Positions 15,455 through 24,334 of a stretch of 26,813 nt of DNA are shown here, piece after piece. Below the pieces are notes generated by a model that saw only the letters and a list, made by a program, of their open reading frames with translations, did not search any database and had not been told where the DNA came from. The DNA comes from CBDUBH01 sp965365345 (lineage in GTDB: Bacteria > Bacteroidota > Ignavibacteria > Ignavibacteriales > SURF-24): positions 1 to 26,813 of the forward strand of contig CBDUBH010000047.1 of assembly GCA_965365345.1 (NCBI GenBank), written 5' to 3'. The translations under genes were made by a program, and so were the position numbers. Position 1 is the first letter of the stretch. Each line of letters starts with the position of its first letter.

Positions 15455-16785
15455 TATTTTTCTCCCTTAACTATAACTACATTTCTTTTTTCGGGTACAA
15501 GATAATATTTTGCCGCATTTTGAATATCCTGCGGAGTAATTTCATCGAGTTTTGAGTAAAGCTGATCAATAACATCAATTCCGCCGGTTAAAGTTATAAA
15601 TTGCGGTAGAACTGCAGATACATTTGAAGGATTATCCAGATTCATTAAAAATGAATATTTAGTTCTTTTTTTAAGGTCATCTAGTTTCTTTTTATCAACA
15701 AGATTCTTTTTGAAATTTTCGATAGTGTTATAAATTTCATTTTTAACGTAATCAATATCGCTTTCGTTTTTTATCATTGAATAAATGTTATGCAGATTAG
15801 GATCTCTGCTGAATCCGAAAGATGCCTGTACGAATTGAACTTTCTGTTCCTGCAAAACCAGCTTTTTGTAAATCTCGCTTGTTTCGCCAAATGCAAGATC
15901 AGCCAGAAGCATTGCGCTTACAACATTTTTGTTTTCAACATCAAAAGCATCGTTTTTGTAACCGATAATCATTAAAGGAAGTGTTTTTCCCGGATAAGAA
16001 ACTTCGGCTGTTCTTTCGGCTTTCTGTGGCGGTTCTTTATCAATTTTGGGTGCAACATAACCCGGCTGCCAGTTTCCGTAATATTTTTTCATTAGTTGCA
16101 AAGTTTGATTTTCTTCAATATCGCCAACAACCGCAATTACAATATTTTCCGGTCTGTAATATCTTTGAAAAAAACTCTTGCTGTATTCATATTGATTTGG
16201 CATATCTTTTATGTCGGCTTCAAATCCGATTGTGGTATGCTTGTAAGTGTGTTTATCAAAAGCCATATCGTAAAGTTTTTCAAAAGCGATGGACCACGGA
16301 CTTGTTCTGCTTTTTCTGTATTCGCCGTAAACCGCGCCGGCTTCAGTTTGAAATTCGGGTTCTTTATAACTTAAATTCTGAAATCTGTCTGATTCCAGTT
16401 CAATAACTTTTTCAAGATCTTCTTTTGCAAAATCCAAATGATAAACCGTAAGGTCATCACTTGTGTATGCGTTTGCATCTGCGCCAAGACTTGTAACAAT
16501 GCTATCGTAAACCGGACCGGGATAAGTTTCAGTTCCCCTGAACATCATGTGTTCAAAAAAATGTGCAAATCCCGATTTTCCAGGTTCCCACTCATCCCTG
16601 CTTCCGGTTCTTACAACCGAATAATAAGAAACAAGTCCCGGGGATTCCATCGGTATTAAAACAATTTTCAATCCGTTTTCTAAAGTTTCCGTTTTGTATT
16701 CATACGGAAACACTTTGTTTTTTGATTGCGCAATCATAAATCCTTGCGTGATTATTAAAAGGAAAAGAATTAAATAACGCTGCAT
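15454..16785 (-). CDS. Secreted M16 zinc metallopeptidase, catalytic subunit
   Basis: The 443-residue protein begins with a signal peptide (residues 1-20, ending MIAQ). The inverted zinc motif is HFFEH (H75, E78, H79), and the third ligand E155 lies in AVYGEYRK, 76 residues further on, which is the usual spacing. The neighbourhood GKSGFAHFFEHMMFRGTE is typical of bacterial M16B peptidases. These hydrolyse peptides inside a clam-like chamber made of an active and an inactive half; the inactive half is encoded immediately downstream with a one-base overlap. A CGGAG ribosome site stands before the ATG. The likely role is degradation of peptides in the periplasm; the substrate is not known. Confidence 0.9.
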   Translation of the reverse strand: MQRYLILFLLIITQGFMIAQSKNKVFPYEYKTETLENGLKIVLIPMESPGLVSYYSVVRTGSRDEWEPGKSGFAHFFEHMMFRGTETYPGPVYDSIVTSLGADANAYTSDDLTVYHLDFAKEDLEKVIELESDRFQNLSYKEPEFQTEAGAVYGEYRKSRTSPWSIAFEKLYDMAFDKHTYKHTTIGFEADIKDMPNQYEYSKSFFQRYYRPENIVIAVVGDIEENQTLQLMKKYYGNWQPGYVAPKIDKEPPQKAERTAEVSYPGKTLPLMIIGYKNDAFDVENKNVVSAMLLADLAFGETSEIYKKLVLQEQKVQFVQASFGFSRDPNLHNIYSMIKNESDIDYVKNEIYNTIENFKKNLVDKKKLDDLKKRTKYSFLMNLDNPSNVSAVLPQFITLTGGIDVIDQLYSKLDEITPQDIQNAAKYYLVPEKRNVVIVKGEK

Positions 16786-17120
16786 TTTAACTCCGTTAAT
16801 TTAAAGGATAATAAATTTTAAGTATATGTAATTTTAATTTCAAATGAAATTTGATTTTGAAATTCAAAATTTTATAAATGCGGAACATACCAATAAATTT
16901 TGACGAATTTAATTTCAAAAAGTTCCGTTTAAAATTCAGATCTCAAAATTGATTTTGTTTTTCCGGTTAAAGAAAATTATTTTCAAAAAAGTGAAATAGA
17001 ATTTCAGAAAAATATTTTCAACAAAATTGATTTTATTTGTTTTAAATTCAATTTCAAGTTGAATTTATAATTATAATATTTAATATTTAAAGCGATATCT
17101 GAAATTAAGTTGGAGAAAGA
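16786..17120. other. Divergent intergenic region, no gene seen
   Basis: This 335-bp stretch separates the minus-strand M16 operon from the plus-strand transporter, so promoters for both must lie in it. It is very AT-rich and full of short AAATTTCAA-like words, so individual promoter calls are unreliable. The clearest structure is an 8-bp inverted repeat, AAATTCAA (17044-17051) and TTGAATTT (17059-17066), about 55 bp before the transporter start. No open reading frame with convincing features was found. Confidence 0.5.
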
Positions 17121-18686
17121 ATGTCAGAAAACGGCAACAGAGAGCAATGGGGCAGCCGCATTGGGTTAATTTTAGCGGTTGCGGGCAATGCTGTGGGACT
17201 CGGAAATTTTCTTCGCTTTCCGGTACAAGCCGCGCAAAACGGCGGCGGCGCGTTTATGATTCCCTATTTTATATTTTTCATAATTCTCGGAATTCCATTA
17301 ATGTGGATGGAATGGGGCATCGGAAGGCACGGCGGAAAATACAATCATGGCAGCGCTCCGGGAATGTTTGATGCTCTTTGGAAACACAGCGCAGCAAAAT
17401 ATTTAGGTTCGCTCGGTTTGCTAATTTCTTTGGTGATAATGATCTATTACACTTATATTGAATCCTGGACTTTGGGATTCAGTCTTTTTTCAATATCGAA
17501 ACTATATTTTAATGAAAATGATTTTGAGATGATGCGTAATTTCCTTTACAGTTACCAAGGAAGAGTTGAAGGCGATCATTTTACAAATCTTCTTCCAGCC
17601 TATCTTTTAATGCTTTTTACGTTTGCTATAAATTTTTCAATTCTTTACAGAGGGATTTCAAAGGGGATTGAAAAACTTGCTAAAATTGCAATGCCTGCAC
17701 TTTTTATTTTTGCAATAATAATTGCAATTCGCGTTGTTACCATTGGAACTCCAAATCCCGCCATTCCTGAAAATTCAATAGAAAGCGGATTTGCATTTAT
17801 ATGGAATCCCGATCTTTCAACATTAAGCGATCCGAAAATCTGGCTTGCCGCAGCGGGACAAATTTTCTTTACTCTTTCACTAGGAATGGGAACAATCCAC
17901 GCATACGCAAGTTACTTAAAACCAAAAGATGACATTGTACTTTCGGGTTTAACAACAGCTTCAACAAACGAATTTGCCGAAGTAGTTTTAGGCGCAACAA
18001 TTGCAATTCCAATAGCGGTAGCATTTTTCGGAATTCCGATGACTCAGCAAATTGCAAAAGGCGGATCATTTGATCTTGGATTTGTTTCAATGCCTTTAAT
18101 ATTTCAACAGATTGCTTACGGTGAAATTTTCGGATTCATGTGGTTCTTGCTTTTATTTTTTGCGGGAATTACTTCATCGGTTGCAATGGGTCAGCCTATC
18201 GTTGCATTTCTTGAAGATGAATTCGGGATGAACAGAAAAAAAGCAGTTATGCTTTTGGCTTTAGTAGTTTTGATTTCGGTTCAATTTGTAGTATTCTTTT
18301 TGAAATTTGGATTTTTGGATGAAATGGATTACTGGGCTGGAACTTTCGGGCTTGTAGTTTTCGCTTTAATTGAAACAATAATTTTTATTTGGATCTTTGG
18401 CGCAGAAAAAGCCTGGGCTGAAATTAATAGCGGCGCCGATCTTAAACTTCCGCGAATTTTTCTTTTTATGATGAAATATATTACTCCTGTGGTTTTACTT
18501 ATAATTATGATTTGGTGGTTTATAAATGATGCAATTCCGGTTCTGTTCTTAAAAAATGCAAGTCCCGAATCAGTTCCATACATTTGGGGTGCAAGAATTT
18601 TGATGCTGATACTTTTGATCGGAATAATGGTTTTGGTAAAAATTTCGTTTAACAAAAAGGAAACTAACAATGGGCTTAAAACCTGA
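17121..18686 (+). CDS. Sodium-dependent NSS (SLC6-type) transporter
   Basis: The 521-residue protein has the NSS family pattern: GSRIGLILAVAGNAVGLGNF and RFPVQAAQNGGGAFMIPYF in helix 1 and its extension, an LMWMEWGIGR segment in helix 2, and about 11-12 membrane helices. The unwound part of helix 1 (AGNAVGLGN) carries the residues that bind sodium and the substrate carboxylate in LeuT. Members take up amino acids with sodium across the inner membrane. The next gene encodes a MetS-like small subunit, so the pair may resemble the Corynebacterium MetP-MetS system for methionine and alanine; the actual amino acid is not provable here. A GGAG ribosome site lies just before the ATG. Confidence 0.93.
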   Translation: MSENGNREQWGSRIGLILAVAGNAVGLGNFLRFPVQAAQNGGGAFMIPYFIFFIILGIPLMWMEWGIGRHGGKYNHGSAPGMFDALWKHSAAKYLGSLGLLISLVIMIYYTYIESWTLGFSLFSISKLYFNENDFEMMRNFLYSYQGRVEGDHFTNLLPAYLLMLFTFAINFSILYRGISKGIEKLAKIAMPALFIFAIIIAIRVVTIGTPNPAIPENSIESGFAFIWNPDLSTLSDPKIWLAAAGQIFFTLSLGMGTIHAYASYLKPKDDIVLSGLTTASTNEFAEVVLGATIAIPIAVAFFGIPMTQQIAKGGSFDLGFVSMPLIFQQIAYGEIFGFMWFLLLFFAGITSSVAMGQPIVAFLEDEFGMNRKKAVMLLALVVLISVQFVVFFLKFGFLDEMDYWAGTFGLVVFALIETIIFIWIFGAEKAWAEINSGADLKLPRIFLFMMKYITPVVLLIIMIWWFINDAIPVLFLKNASPESVPYIWGARILMLILLIGIMVLVKISFNKKETNNGLKT

Positions 18687-18786
18687 AGGAATATTTTTTT
18701 TGGTTTTCGCTTGGGGAATTATTTTTTCCCTTATAATTTTTTGTTTTTATAAAGTTTTAAAAGGCGATAGTAAAAAAGAAAAATGA
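18670..18786 (+). CDS. MetS-like small subunit of the NSS transporter (38 aa)
   Basis: This tiny gene overlaps the transporter stop by 17 bp in another frame; its ATG has AAGGA nine bases upstream. The 38-residue product starts MGLKPEGIFFLVFAWGI and has one membrane helix (about residues 7-27) followed by a basic tail (KVLKGDSKKEK). Size, the aromatic FAWGI core of the helix, the charged C-terminus and the position directly after an NSS transporter fit the MetS family of small subunits, which the MetP-type transporter needs for activity. It is below common gene-length limits and easily missed. The transporter-plus-MetS pair is followed by a bidirectional terminator. Confidence 0.78.
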   Translation: MGLKPEGIFFLVFAWGIIFSLIIFCFYKVLKGDSKKEK

Positions 18787-18948
18787 TTTTACAATAATTT
18801 TGGAATAAATGTTTTCCATTATTTCGCGAGATAAAAAAGAAAAAGATTTTTGTATAAAGTAATTTCTCAAATGATAAAAAGATTTGAAAAATGATCTACT
18901 GACTAAAAATTCTAATTTAGAATTATAAAATATTTTTTGAACCGCACA

Positions 18949-18980
18949 AAAAAAACCGCCAATAATTTGGCGGTTTTTTA
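18949..18980. terminator. Strong bidirectional terminator
   Basis: ACCGCCAA and TTGGCGGT close a four-base loop, flanked by A-runs on the left and T-runs on the right. On the plus strand the stem is followed by TTTTTTATTTT; on the minus strand by eight T. It sits between the converging transporter/MetS genes and the phosphofructokinase gene and would end both transcripts. Confidence 0.9.
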
Positions 18981-18999
18981 TTTTCATTTTTAAGATCTA

Positions 19000-20037
19000 T
19001 TATCCAAAGAAAGTTGCGGCAACTTCCAATAATTCAGGATCAACAGTTTTAAGTTCACCTGTTGCATCTTCTAATTGAACTGCAACAATATCATTTCCTT
19101 TCAAGGCAGCCATCATTCCGAATTGTTTATTGTTAACTAATTCAGCAGCAAAAACGCCGAATCTAGTACCTAAAACTCTGTCAAAAGCTGTTGGACTTCC
19201 GCCTCTTTGAATATGGCCAAGAACTGTGGCTCTTGTTTCAAATCCGGTATTTCTTTCAATTTCATTTGCTAAAAAGTTCCCGATTCCGCCTAATCTAACG
19301 TGACCGAAAGAATCTAATTCCTGACTTTGAAGAACTAAATTTGAATCTTGAGATTCTTTTTCCAAATGAGCACCTTCGGCAACAACAACAATACTAAAGT
19401 TTTTTCCTCTTGAGTGTCTTTTCTTTAAAAGATCACAAACTTCTGAAATTCTAAAAGGTTTTTCAGGAATTAAAATTACATCGGCTCCACCAGCCATTCC
19501 TGAATGTAAAGCGATCCAGCCAGCATGTCGACCCATAACTTCAACAACCATAACTCTATTGTGTGATTCGGCAGTTGTGTGAATTCTGTCAATGGCTTCC
19601 ATAGCGATATTCACTGCAGTATCAAACCCGAAAGTAAAATCAGTTGCATTCAAATCATTATCAATAGTTTTCGGAATACCAACAACATTAACACCGGCTT
19701 TGAACAATTTTGTTGCTACGCCTAAAGTATCTTCACCGCCAATGGCTACAAGTGCATCAATTCCGCTTTTTTTCAAATTTTCAATTACGCGCGCTTCACC
19801 ATTTTCGCTTTTGTAAACATTAGTTCTTGATGAACGTAAAATAGTACCGCCTTTATGAAGAATTCCGGATACTGCTTCAAGATCCAACTTCACACATTTA
19901 TTTTCCAACATACCTTTCCAACCTTCAGTAAATCCAAACACTTCATGTCCGTACTGAATGGATTTTCTTACAACGGCACGTATAACTGGGTTCAACCCCG
20001 GACAATCGCCTCCGCCTGTTAACACACCAATTCGCAT
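19000..20037 (-). CDS. pfp: 6-phosphofructokinase, residues indicate PPi-dependent type
   Basis: The 345-residue protein is a clear phosphofructokinase: GVLTGGGDCPGLN at the N-terminus, the PKTIDNDLN active-site loop with the catalytic aspartate, MGRHAGWIAL, and HIQRGGSPTAFDR near the C-terminus. Two residues that set the phosphoryl donor differ from E. coli PfkA. The GGDG motif reads GGEDT, with D103 in place of Gly104, and the PGTIDND motif reads PKTIDND, with K123 in place of Gly124. Both changes are the established signature of pyrophosphate-dependent enzymes in the mixed-substrate PFK group. If so, it makes fructose 1,6-bisphosphate reversibly and without ATP, and serves glycolysis and gluconeogenesis. 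An AGGAGAG ribosome site precedes the ATG and a strong terminator follows the gene. The PFK identity is certain; donor specificity is inferred. Confidence 0.93.
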   Translation of the reverse strand: MRIGVLTGGGDCPGLNPVIRAVVRKSIQYGHEVFGFTEGWKGMLENKCVKLDLEAVSGILHKGGTILRSSRTNVYKSENGEARVIENLKKSGIDALVAIGGEDTLGVATKLFKAGVNVVGIPKTIDNDLNATDFTFGFDTAVNIAMEAIDRIHTTAESHNRVMVVEVMGRHAGWIALHSGMAGGADVILIPEKPFRISEVCDLLKKRHSRGKNFSIVVVAEGAHLEKESQDSNLVLQSQELDSFGHVRLGGIGNFLANEIERNTGFETRATVLGHIQRGGSPTAFDRVLGTRFGVFAAELVNNKQFGMMAALKGNDIVAVQLEDATGELKTVDPELLEVAATFFG

Positions 20038-20153
20038 TTTCTCTCCTACGTTATTATTTTTACCTTAAATCGTTTAATACTTTAATTATTAAATTAAATT
20101 TGAGATAAAAATTTAATTATTTAACGAATTATTATCAATACTAAAACAATTTT

Positions 20154-22331
20154 TTACAAAACTTTTAATTTTGCAAATTTCACCAATAATTGTTTCATTC
20201 CGAAATCTTCGAATAAAACAGTAACTCTTTGCATATCATCATTACCGGAAATTTGCTGAACTTTTCCCACACCAAACTTTTCATGTTCAACTTTACTGCC
20301 AACTCTCAATGATTTTTGTTCCTGATTAAAATCATCAAAACTTTCCTGATAATATTCATCATAATAAAAATCTTTTTTTGTTCTGCGGCTTCCGACTTTT
20401 TTACCGCCGATTCCGTTTAACTCAACGAAAGTATCCGGATCAATTTCATCTAAAAATCTTGATTTTCCCTGATAAGCAACTTCACCGAATCTGTAACGCG
20501 ATCTTGCGTAAGTTATATAAACTTTCATTTCAGCGCGAGTTAAAGCAACGTAAAACAATCTTCTTTCTTCTTCAATCCTTGAATCGGAATTGAATTTAGG
20601 CGCAAGCGGAAAAATCTCTTCTTCACATCCTGAAATAAAAACTACTGGAAATTCCAATCCTTTTGCGCTGTGAATCGTCATAAAAGTTACGCTGTTCTGT
20701 TCCTCATTCATTTGATCAATTCCGGCAATCAGCGACACATCAGCTAAATATTGTTCCAGGGTTACATCATTGCTCAATTTATCTTTAATATCATTTAACA
20801 ATTCCTGAATGTTGTAGTAACGGCTCATTGATTCATTGGTATTTTCTTCTTTGTAAATTTTCAAAATACCAAGTTCATCAATTAAAGCCGAAGTCAATTC
20901 AAATAAAGATAATTGATCTTTCAATTCAATATATTTATCCAAAAGGATTTTAAAAGCTTTTACATTTTTCTGAATTCTTTCCTTTACTTCGATAACTTCA
21001 AAAACTCTTCCCATTGTTTCAAAAAGAGTAATATTAAACTTTCTTGCAAATGCTATCATTTTTGAAATTGAAGTATTTCCAATTCCCCTTTGCGGAAAGT
21101 TCATAATTCTTAATAAACTTTCTTCATCATTTTGATTTGAAAGAATGCGCAAATATGCAATAAGATCTTTTACTTCTTTTCTTTTGAAAAATTCAATTCC
21201 GCCGACAATTTTATAAGGAATTTTTTCACGTCTGAAAGCTTCTTCCAAAGCTCGGGATTGTGAATTTATCCTATATAAAATCGTAAAATCTTTATAAGAT
21301 AATTTCTTTTTGGAAACTTCTTCTTTTATCAATTTCGTAATTTGATGCGCTTCATCTTTTTCATCAGAACATTTTACAATAGTAAGTTGTTCGCCATCGT
21401 TATTTTCTGTCCATAAAGTTTTAACGATCTGATCTTTGTTATTTTTAATTATAGAATCTGCCGCAGCCAAAATCATTTTTGTTGATCTGTAATTCTGCTC
21501 AAGCCTGAATACTTTTGATTTCAGAAAATCTTTTTCAAAATCAAGCATATTTTTTATTTCAGCGCCGCGCCATCCGTAAATGCTTTGTGCATCATCACCA
21601 ACAACGCAAATATGTTTTTTATTTCCAACAAGCATTTTCAAAATTTCATATTGTGCGCGGTTCGTATCCTGATATTCATCAACAAGAACATAGCAGAATT
21701 TCTTTTTATATTTTTGAAGAACTTTATCGTTCGAGTTAAAAAGCTCGATCGGTTTTAACAAAAGATCATCAAAATCCATCGCGTTATTTATCACTAATCT
21801 TTTATTATACTCTTCGTAAACTTCAGCAATCTTTTTTTCAATTATGCTTTCGGCAATGTTATTTTTATAAACATCCGGATAGATCATTGAATTTTTAAGC
21901 GAACTGATTCTGTGATGAACCGAATTCGGATTTAAAGATTCAATTGTAAGATTCATTTCTTGCATAATATTGCTTACAAGCGAATGTGAATCTTCGGTAT
22001 CATAAATTGAAAAATTGCTGCTATAATTGATATGCTGTGATTCAATTCTTAAAATTCTTGAAAAAATCGAATGGAAAGTTCCCATCCAGATTGATTCGGC
22101 TTTGCTGCCAACCAATTCTTTTATTCTTTGTTTCATTTCATTGGCGGCTTTATTTGTAAATGTAAGCGCCAAAATTGTGGAAGGATCAAAATCATTTTCA
22201 AGAAGATATGCAATTTTGTAAGTCAGAACTCTTGTTTTACCGGAACCTGCTCCGGCTACTATCATTTGAGGACTATCCAAATATTCAACTGCCTCTCTTT
22301 GGGCGGGATTCAAATTCTTTAATATTTTCAT
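20154..22331 (-). CDS. pcrA: PcrA/UvrD-type superfamily 1A DNA helicase
   Basis: The 725-residue length and all motifs fit PcrA/UvrD: Q-motif LNPAQREAV, Walker A GAGSGKT (residues 27-33), AFTNKAANEMKQR-like motif Ia (LTFTNKAANEM), Walker B DEYQDTN, VVGDDAQSIYGWRGAE (III), LEQNYRS (IV), TIHSAKGLEFPVVF (V) and YVALTRA (VI). The last 50 residues (LRVGSKVEHEKFGVGKV) form the small C-terminal Tudor-like domain that binds RNA polymerase in PcrA. These enzymes unwind DNA 3' to 5' in nucleotide excision and mismatch repair and clear proteins from DNA. No RecB-type nuclease domain is attached. It lies between pgi and the phosphofructokinase gene on the same strand, but a 253-bp gap with a hairpin separates it from pgi. 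I cannot tell PcrA from UvrD by sequence reading alone. Confidence 0.93.
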   Translation of the reverse strand: MKILKNLNPAQREAVEYLDSPQMIVAGAGSGKTRVLTYKIAYLLENDFDPSTILALTFTNKAANEMKQRIKELVGSKAESIWMGTFHSIFSRILRIESQHINYSSNFSIYDTEDSHSLVSNIMQEMNLTIESLNPNSVHHRISSLKNSMIYPDVYKNNIAESIIEKKIAEVYEEYNKRLVINNAMDFDDLLLKPIELFNSNDKVLQKYKKKFCYVLVDEYQDTNRAQYEILKMLVGNKKHICVVGDDAQSIYGWRGAEIKNMLDFEKDFLKSKVFRLEQNYRSTKMILAAADSIIKNNKDQIVKTLWTENNDGEQLTIVKCSDEKDEAHQITKLIKEEVSKKKLSYKDFTILYRINSQSRALEEAFRREKIPYKIVGGIEFFKRKEVKDLIAYLRILSNQNDEESLLRIMNFPQRGIGNTSISKMIAFARKFNITLFETMGRVFEVIEVKERIQKNVKAFKILLDKYIELKDQLSLFELTSALIDELGILKIYKEENTNESMSRYYNIQELLNDIKDKLSNDVTLEQYLADVSLIAGIDQMNEEQNSVTFMTIHSAKGLEFPVVFISGCEEEIFPLAPKFNSDSRIEEERRLFYVALTRAEMKVYITYARSRYRFGEVAYQGKSRFLDEIDPDTFVELNGIGGKKVGSRRTKKDFYYDEYYQESFDDFNQEQKSLRVGSKVEHEKFGVGKVQQISGNDDMQRVTVLFEDFGMKQLLVKFAKLKVL

Positions 22332-22498
22332 GCTGCAAAAATTTTATTTTTTAGTTTGCAAATATAATAAAATTCAGGCTGGATTTCAATTCATAAAAAA
22401 ATTGAAAACGAAGTCTTGTTGTTTTTAGGTAAGAAATTATAAAAAGTTAAGAATTTTAAGCTAATGATAAATCAAATTAATTTTTGCTAGATTATCAA

Positions 22499-22565
22499 GA
22501 TCAAAAATAGTTTTTTAATTTTATTTTACCGGGATGTAATATATTACACCCCGGCGTTTTTGATC
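22499..22565. terminator. Nested inverted repeats after pgi, possible terminator
   Basis: An almost perfect 26-bp palindrome (22529-22554: CCGGG, then TGTAATATATTACA, then CCCGG, with one A/C mismatch) lies inside a second inverted repeat, GATCAAAAA (22499-22507) and TTTTTGATC (22557-22565). It starts 19 bp after the stop of the minus-strand pgi gene. On the minus strand no T-run follows the inner stem, but the outer arm supplies CTATTTTTGATC. A transcript-end structure or an operator for the helicase gene are both possible. Confidence 0.45.
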
Positions 22566-22584
22566 TAATAATTTTTATAAATTT

Positions 22585-24225
22585 TTATCTGTTTTCTTTG
22601 AAATAATTTATCAAGCCGTTTGTTGAGGAATCATGACTAGAAATTTTTTCATCATTTTTAAGTTCCGGTAAAATTACTTTTGCAAGCTGTTTGCCTAATT
22701 CCACACCCCATTGATCGAATGAATTTACATTCCATATAATTCCCTGTACGAAAATTTTGTGCTCATACATTGCGATCAATGCGCCCAAAGTTTTGGGAGT
22801 TAACTTCCTGAACATTATTGAATTTGTCGGTTTGTTTCCTTCGAAAATTTTATGCGGCAAAAGTTCATTCAATTTTCCACCGCTTAATCCTGATTTTTCC
22901 AATTCGGTTTTTGCTTCAATTTCGGATTTGCCTTTCATCAAAGCTTCGGTTTGCGCAAAGAAATTTGAAAGAAGTAAAATATGATGTTCATCAACAGGAT
23001 TTTGACTTTCAATTGGAGCAATAAAATCAGCAGGAATTAATTTTGTTCCCTGATGAATTAATTGATAAAAAGCATGCTGACCGTTTGTTCCGGGCTCACC
23101 CCAAATAATCGGTCCTGTTTGATAATCAACTAATTCCCCGTTTCGTGTAACTCTTTTTCCGTTGCTTTCCATATCGCCTTGTTGAAAATACGCCGCAAAC
23201 CTGTGTAAATATTGGTCGTAAGGCAAAATTGCGTGTGATTCGGCATTCCAGAAATTGTTGTACCAAACTCCTAAAACCGCTAAAATTACCGGAAGATTAT
23301 TTTCAGATTTTTCATTTCTGAAATGCTCATCCATTTCATAAGCGCCTGTTAAAAGTAATTCAAAATTTTCAAAGCCCAGATAAATTGCAATTGAAAGTCC
23401 GATTGCGCTCCAAAGTGAATATCTTCCGCCGACCCAATCCCAAAATTCAAACATGTTTTTCGGATCAATTCCAAACGCTGAAACTTCTTTTTCATTTGTG
23501 GAAAGCGCGACAAAATGTTTTGCAATTGCTTTTTCATCTTTTGATTTTTCCAAAAACCATTTTTTTGCTGTATTTGCGTTTGCAATAGTTTCCTGCGTTG
23601 TAAAAGTTTTAGATGCAATAATAAACAAAGTTGTTTCTGCATCAACTTTTTTCAAAACTTCAGCGATATGAGTTGCATCAACATTGGAAACGAAATGAAC
23701 TTTAAGATCGTTTTTGGCATAAGGTTTTAAAGCTTCTGTAACCATTACCGGACCCAAATCACTTCCGCCAATTCCGATATTTACAACGTCAGTAATTTTT
23801 TTGTTTGTGTAACCTTTCCACTCGCCGCTTCTTACCTGTTCCGAAAATTCTTTCATGTGATCTAAAACTTCACGAATTTTAGGCATTACATCTTCACCAT
23901 CAACAAAAATTTTTCTTTCGCTTCTGTTTCTTAAAGCCGCGTGAAGAACCGCACGATCCTCGGTATTATTTATTTTTTCGCCGGTGAACATTTTTTCTGT
24001 CCAGGATTTTACATCGGCAAATTCAGCAAGTTCAAAAAGCAATTTCATCGATTCTTCATTGATTCTGTTTTTGGAAAAATCCAAAAGTATATCGTTAAAT
24101 TTTACTGAAAATTTTTCAAATCTTTTTGGATCATTTTCAAACATTTCTTTTATTGAAGTTTTTTCAATTTCACTTTTGTGAGATTGAAGATTATTCCAGA
24201 TTTCTGATTGCGTTAATTTTGACAT
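22585..24225 (-). CDS. pgi: Glucose-6-phosphate isomerase
   Basis: The 546-residue length is that of the E. coli-type enzyme. Signature blocks are all present: NIGIGGSDLGPVMV, SKTFTTQET, the PGI signature FWDWVGGRYSLWSAIGL, GQHAFYQLIHQGT with the catalytic histidine, and the C-terminal SFDQWGVELGKQLA with the catalytic lysine. It interconverts glucose 6-phosphate and fructose 6-phosphate in the cytoplasm, directly feeding the phosphofructokinase encoded 2.5 kb downstream on the same strand. A TTGGAGA ribosome site lies just before the ATG. The two-component genes end 109 bp upstream. Confidence 0.96.
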   Translation of the reverse strand: MSKLTQSEIWNNLQSHKSEIEKTSIKEMFENDPKRFEKFSVKFNDILLDFSKNRINEESMKLLFELAEFADVKSWTEKMFTGEKINNTEDRAVLHAALRNRSERKIFVDGEDVMPKIREVLDHMKEFSEQVRSGEWKGYTNKKITDVVNIGIGGSDLGPVMVTEALKPYAKNDLKVHFVSNVDATHIAEVLKKVDAETTLFIIASKTFTTQETIANANTAKKWFLEKSKDEKAIAKHFVALSTNEKEVSAFGIDPKNMFEFWDWVGGRYSLWSAIGLSIAIYLGFENFELLLTGAYEMDEHFRNEKSENNLPVILAVLGVWYNNFWNAESHAILPYDQYLHRFAAYFQQGDMESNGKRVTRNGELVDYQTGPIIWGEPGTNGQHAFYQLIHQGTKLIPADFIAPIESQNPVDEHHILLLSNFFAQTEALMKGKSEIEAKTELEKSGLSGGKLNELLPHKIFEGNKPTNSIMFRKLTPKTLGALIAMYEHKIFVQGIIWNVNSFDQWGVELGKQLAKVILPELKNDEKISSHDSSTNGLINYFKENR

Positions 24226-24334
24226 TTTTTCTCCAACTTTTTATCCGATATTTTTTCTATAAAAATTAAAATAATGATTTTCAAATTAGCATTTGCAGTA
24301 AAATTTTAAGCAGTTTTTTTTCTGATTTGATTCT

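Noticed and set aside
15981..16406. 141-codon plus-strand frame inside the catalytic M16 gene
   Set aside because: Shadow of a well-supported gene with signal peptide and zinc motif; no ribosome site or family resemblance.
18757..18987. Open frame of 76 codons on the minus strand between the MetS-like gene and the phosphofructokinase gene
   Set aside because: It runs through the strong bidirectional terminator, overlaps the MetS-like gene and has no recognisable features.
23349..23645. Open frames opposite or out of frame within pgi, including a 98-codon leucine/glutamine/lysine-rich one
   Set aside because: Low-complexity composition produced by reading pgi codons in another frame; pgi is intact.
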